Origin: Polynucleobacter sp. JS-Mosq-20-D10 | Lineage (GTDB): Bacteria; Pseudomonadota; Gammaproteobacteria; Burkholderiales; Burkholderiaceae | Reading direction: 5' to 3' | DNA: 64,000 nt | NCBI RefSeq assembly: GCF_018687755.1 | Contig: NZ_CP061305.1 | Location: 186,001-250,000 of the forward strand | In this document: in pieces, positions 61,899-64,000 of the stretch | How the letters are laid out: the number at the start of each line of letters is the position of its first letter | How positions within the stretch are numbered: position 1 is the stretch's first letter | Made by a program: the position numbers and the translations under genes | Notes under the pieces: model-generated | Told to the model about the DNA's origin: nothing | Database searches by the model: none | What the model saw: only the letters and a program-made list of their open reading frames with translations

Positions 61899-62957
61899 AT
61901 GATTCTAGTTACTGGTGGCGCTGGCTTTATCGGGGGAAATTTCGTCCTTGATTGGTTAAAGTCGCCTAAAAACGAGGGTGTTGTTAATGTAGATAAGCTG
62001 ACCTATGCAGGTAATCTAGCTACCCTAGAGTCTTTGAGGGGTGATCCCCGCCATATCTTTATTCATGGGGATATTGGCGATAAGGAGCTGCTTGCTAGGC
62101 TGCTAACAGAGCATCAGCCACGCGCCATCGTGAACTTTGCTGCTGAAAGTCATGTAGACCGATCAATTCATGGCCCTGCGGAGTTTATTCAAACCAATAT
62201 TCTAGGAACCTTTCATCTTTTGGAGTGCGCTCGAGAATATTGGAGTGGTTTGGATGGGTTGGCCAAGCAAGTATTTCGTTTTCATCATATTTCCACTGAT
62301 GAGGTTTATGGCTCTTTGTCATCATCTGATCTAGCATTTACGGAGAAAAATGCCTATGAGCCTAATAGTCCATATTCAGCATCTAAAGCTGCATCCGATC
62401 ACCTGGTTCGCGCTTGGTTTCATACCTACGGTTTTCCAGTTGTAACTACTAATTGCTCAAATAACTATGGCCCTTATCATTTTCCCGAAAAGTTAATTCC
62501 GCTTTTCATTCTGAATGCCTTGAATGGTAAGCCGTTGCCAATCTATGGAGATGGTCAACAGATTCGGGATTGGCTTTATGTTGGCGATCATTGCTCTGCA
62601 ATTCGTGAAGTCTTGGCCAAAGGCAAATTGGGCGAGACATATAACGTTGGTGGCTGGAATGAAAAAGCAAATCTCGATGTCGTTAAAACCATCTGTGCGA
62701 TTTTGGATGAGCTAAAGCCACGGTCAGATGGCGTGTCATATATAAGCCAAATTACTTTTGTAAAAGATCGCCCTGGACACGACCGCCGTTACGCCATTGA
62801 TGCAAGCAAACTCGAACGCGAATTGGGTTGGCGCCCTGCCGAAACTTTTGATACAGGCATTCGTAAGACGGTGCAATGGTATTTGGATAATCCAGTATGG
62901 GTGGATGGCGTGGTTAGTGGCTCTTATAGAGACTGGCTGCAAAAGCAATACCAATAA
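61899..62957 (+). CDS. rfbB: dTDP-glucose 4,6-dehydratase
   Basis: Second step of dTDP-L-rhamnose synthesis. The 352 residues carry the NAD loop VTGGAGFIGGNFV, AAESHVDRSIHGP near 81, HISTDEVYG near 130 with the catalytic Thr, Asp and Glu, and the YSASKAASDHLVRAW motif with Tyr and Lys. The ATG at 61899 starts the conserved MILVTGG; the TTG at 61866 is rejected. rfbD follows after 17 nt. Confidence 0.97.
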   Translation: MILVTGGAGFIGGNFVLDWLKSPKNEGVVNVDKLTYAGNLATLESLRGDPRHIFIHGDIGDKELLARLLTEHQPRAIVNFAAESHVDRSIHGPAEFIQTNILGTFHLLECAREYWSGLDGLAKQVFRFHHISTDEVYGSLSSSDLAFTEKNAYEPNSPYSASKAASDHLVRAWFHTYGFPVVTTNCSNNYGPYHFPEKLIPLFILNALNGKPLPIYGDGQQIRDWLYVGDHCSAIREVLAKGKLGETYNVGGWNEKANLDVVKTICAILDELKPRSDGVSYISQITFVKDRPGHDRRYAIDASKLERELGWRPAETFDTGIRKTVQWYLDNPVWVDGVVSGSYRDWLQKQYQ

Positions 62958-62974
62958 ATGAGTACATTAAGCTA

Positions 62975-63934
62975 ATGAATATTTTGGTATTTGGTAAAGA
63001 TGGTCAATTAGGTAAAGCATTTAATGCTTTGTTTGATTCGCAATCATCAGTACTGGTCAATAAGTTCAATGTCTACTCCGTGGGTCGCTCTGAATGTGAT
63101 CTGAAAAATGAGCAAGCGATCACAAGCTTGTTGAGTAAAGTTGATCCAGATTTGATTATCAATGCTGCTGCATATACATCGGTTGACAGGGCTGAGATTG
63201 AATCAGTCTTAGCATTTGCGGTAAATGCCAGGGCGCCAGAACTCATGGCGCAATATGCCGCTAAACATGGCGCTACTTTTCTGCACTTCTCAACGGACTA
63301 TGTTTTTGATGGTGAGAAATATGGCTTCTATATAGAGAATGACGTGCGTAATCCTTTAAGTGTTTATGGCAAAAGTAAGGCTGCGGGGGAGGAGGCTGTT
63401 GCTAGAGCTTTTATTGCCAATGCTACCGGTCAATATGCCATATTGAGAACTAGTTGGGTATATGGCGATGGCGGAAATTTCATTCGTACAATTTTACGTT
63501 TAGCTAAAGACCGAGAAAATTTGCAAGTAATTGAGGATCAGTATGGCGCGCCAACAAGTGCCCAGTGGTTGGCGCAAGTCAGTTTAGGTTTGGTGATGGA
63601 AGAGGAGGGCGTATTAAGCAAGTTTCCATCTGGCATCTATCACGCCGTCCCTGCTGGCGAGACTAGTTGGCATGGTCTAGCTTTATTGTCTGTGGAGATC
63701 GCCCTGGAAGCCGGAGCTTCGTTAAGAGTGGCCCCAAATGACATCAAGCCAATTCCTTCAAAAGAGTATCCGTTAATAGCTCCTAGGCCACTGAATTCAA
63801 GAATGTCGACCGACAAGCTTGGCCAGGTCTTTAAGATTCGAGGCGATATGTCAAAATTGAAGCAATTAAATCAGTCTTGGGATGTTGCTGTTCGGTCTTA
63901 CGTCTGCAATTTGGCAAAAGATGGAATTATCTAG
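62975..63934 (+). CDS. rfbD: dTDP-4-dehydrorhamnose reductase
   Basis: Last step of dTDP-L-rhamnose synthesis. The 319 residues have the NADPH loop VFGKDGQLGKAF, INAAAYTSVDRAEIE near 65, FSTDYVFDGE near 107 and the YGKSKAAGEEAV motif with catalytic Tyr and Lys. The rfbA and rfbC genes probably continue past the window end, as rfbB-rfbD-rfbA-rfbC is a common order. Confidence 0.96.
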   Translation: MNILVFGKDGQLGKAFNALFDSQSSVLVNKFNVYSVGRSECDLKNEQAITSLLSKVDPDLIINAAAYTSVDRAEIESVLAFAVNARAPELMAQYAAKHGATFLHFSTDYVFDGEKYGFYIENDVRNPLSVYGKSKAAGEEAVARAFIANATGQYAILRTSWVYGDGGNFIRTILRLAKDRENLQVIEDQYGAPTSAQWLAQVSLGLVMEEEGVLSKFPSGIYHAVPAGETSWHGLALLSVEIALEAGASLRVAPNDIKPIPSKEYPLIAPRPLNSRMSTDKLGQVFKIRGDMSKLKQLNQSWDVAVRSYVCNLAKDGII

Positions 63935-63937
63935 AAA

Positions 63938-63972
63938 ATTAAATGAAAGTGACCTCAAATTTTTCATTTAAT
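63938..63972. repeat. 11-bp inverted repeat after rfbD
   Basis: ATTAAATGAAA (63938-63948) and TTTCATTTAAT (63962-63972), spacer 13 bp. AT-rich and not followed by a T run; could be a weak stem or operator before the next gene, which lies outside the window. Confidence 0.5.
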
Positions 63973-64000
63973 AGCCCATTAATTTAATCAATATATTTGG

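Overview
The window looks like the chromosome of a free-living betaproteobacterium of the Burkholderiaceae, most likely Polynucleobacter or a close relative. This is an inference from several things: housekeeping gene orders typical of Burkholderiales (ispB-rplU-rpmA-obgE-proB, rppH/proS, ypjD/ffh, nrdAB followed by a lysine/alanine-rich histone H1-like gene, aroQ-accB-accC-prmA, yqgE-ruvX-pyrR-pyrB), a base composition lower in GC than Burkholderia or Ralstonia, and dense packing with many ATGA-type overlaps. No rRNA, tRNA, CRISPR array, prophage or insertion sequence was seen.

Layout. 1-9.8 kb: isoprenoid quinone side chain synthesis (ispB), ribosomal proteins L21/L27, Obg GTPase, glutamate 5-kinase, a CNP1-like lipoprotein with RppH, ProRS, SRP protein Ffh, a YpjD-type membrane protein and a membrane-anchored AmpD fusion. 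9.8-15 kb: class Ia ribonucleotide reductase (nrdAB) behind a NrdR-box-like palindrome, then a histone H1-like gene whose conserved C-terminus lies in the -1 frame behind a run of nine A. 15-20 kb (minus strand): PfkB kinase, a PrmA methyltransferase fused to a membrane segment and DUF3426-like domain, accC, accB, aroQ, then a TlpA-like thioredoxin. 20.8-27.5 kb (plus strand): Mpl, FabG-like reductase, RNB ribonuclease, TonB-like protein, AroE, MtgA. 27.5-31.6 kb: PyrF, CorA, PncC, PgpA, ThiL. 31.6-39 kb: MaeB, an orphan barstar homologue, RsmE, transketolase, GAPDH, Fur. 39.3-50 kb (plus strand): BamE, DapB, LeuRS, LptE, HolA, ProA, HemJ-like protein, RlmL-like methyltransferase, rubredoxin, HemL. 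50-57.9 kb: an SGNH acyltransferase, ApaH, photolyase, DUF218 protein, YqgE, RuvX, PyrR, PyrB. From 57.9 kb to the end: a surface polysaccharide cluster with four glycosyltransferase-type genes and the dTDP-rhamnose genes rfbB and rfbD, continuing past the window edge.

How the genes work together. Most are single-copy core genes for translation, envelope building (mtgA, mpl, ampD, bamE, lptE), pyrimidine, proline, fatty acid and heme synthesis. The less ordinary content is in gene architecture: two membrane-tethered fusion enzymes (PP0621-AmpD and PrmA-DUF3426), a glutamate 5-kinase without its PUA domain, the split-frame histone, and AT-rich inverted repeats ahead of the barstar gene. No clear new multi-gene system was found; the best candidates for something new are the histone frame change and the two fusions.
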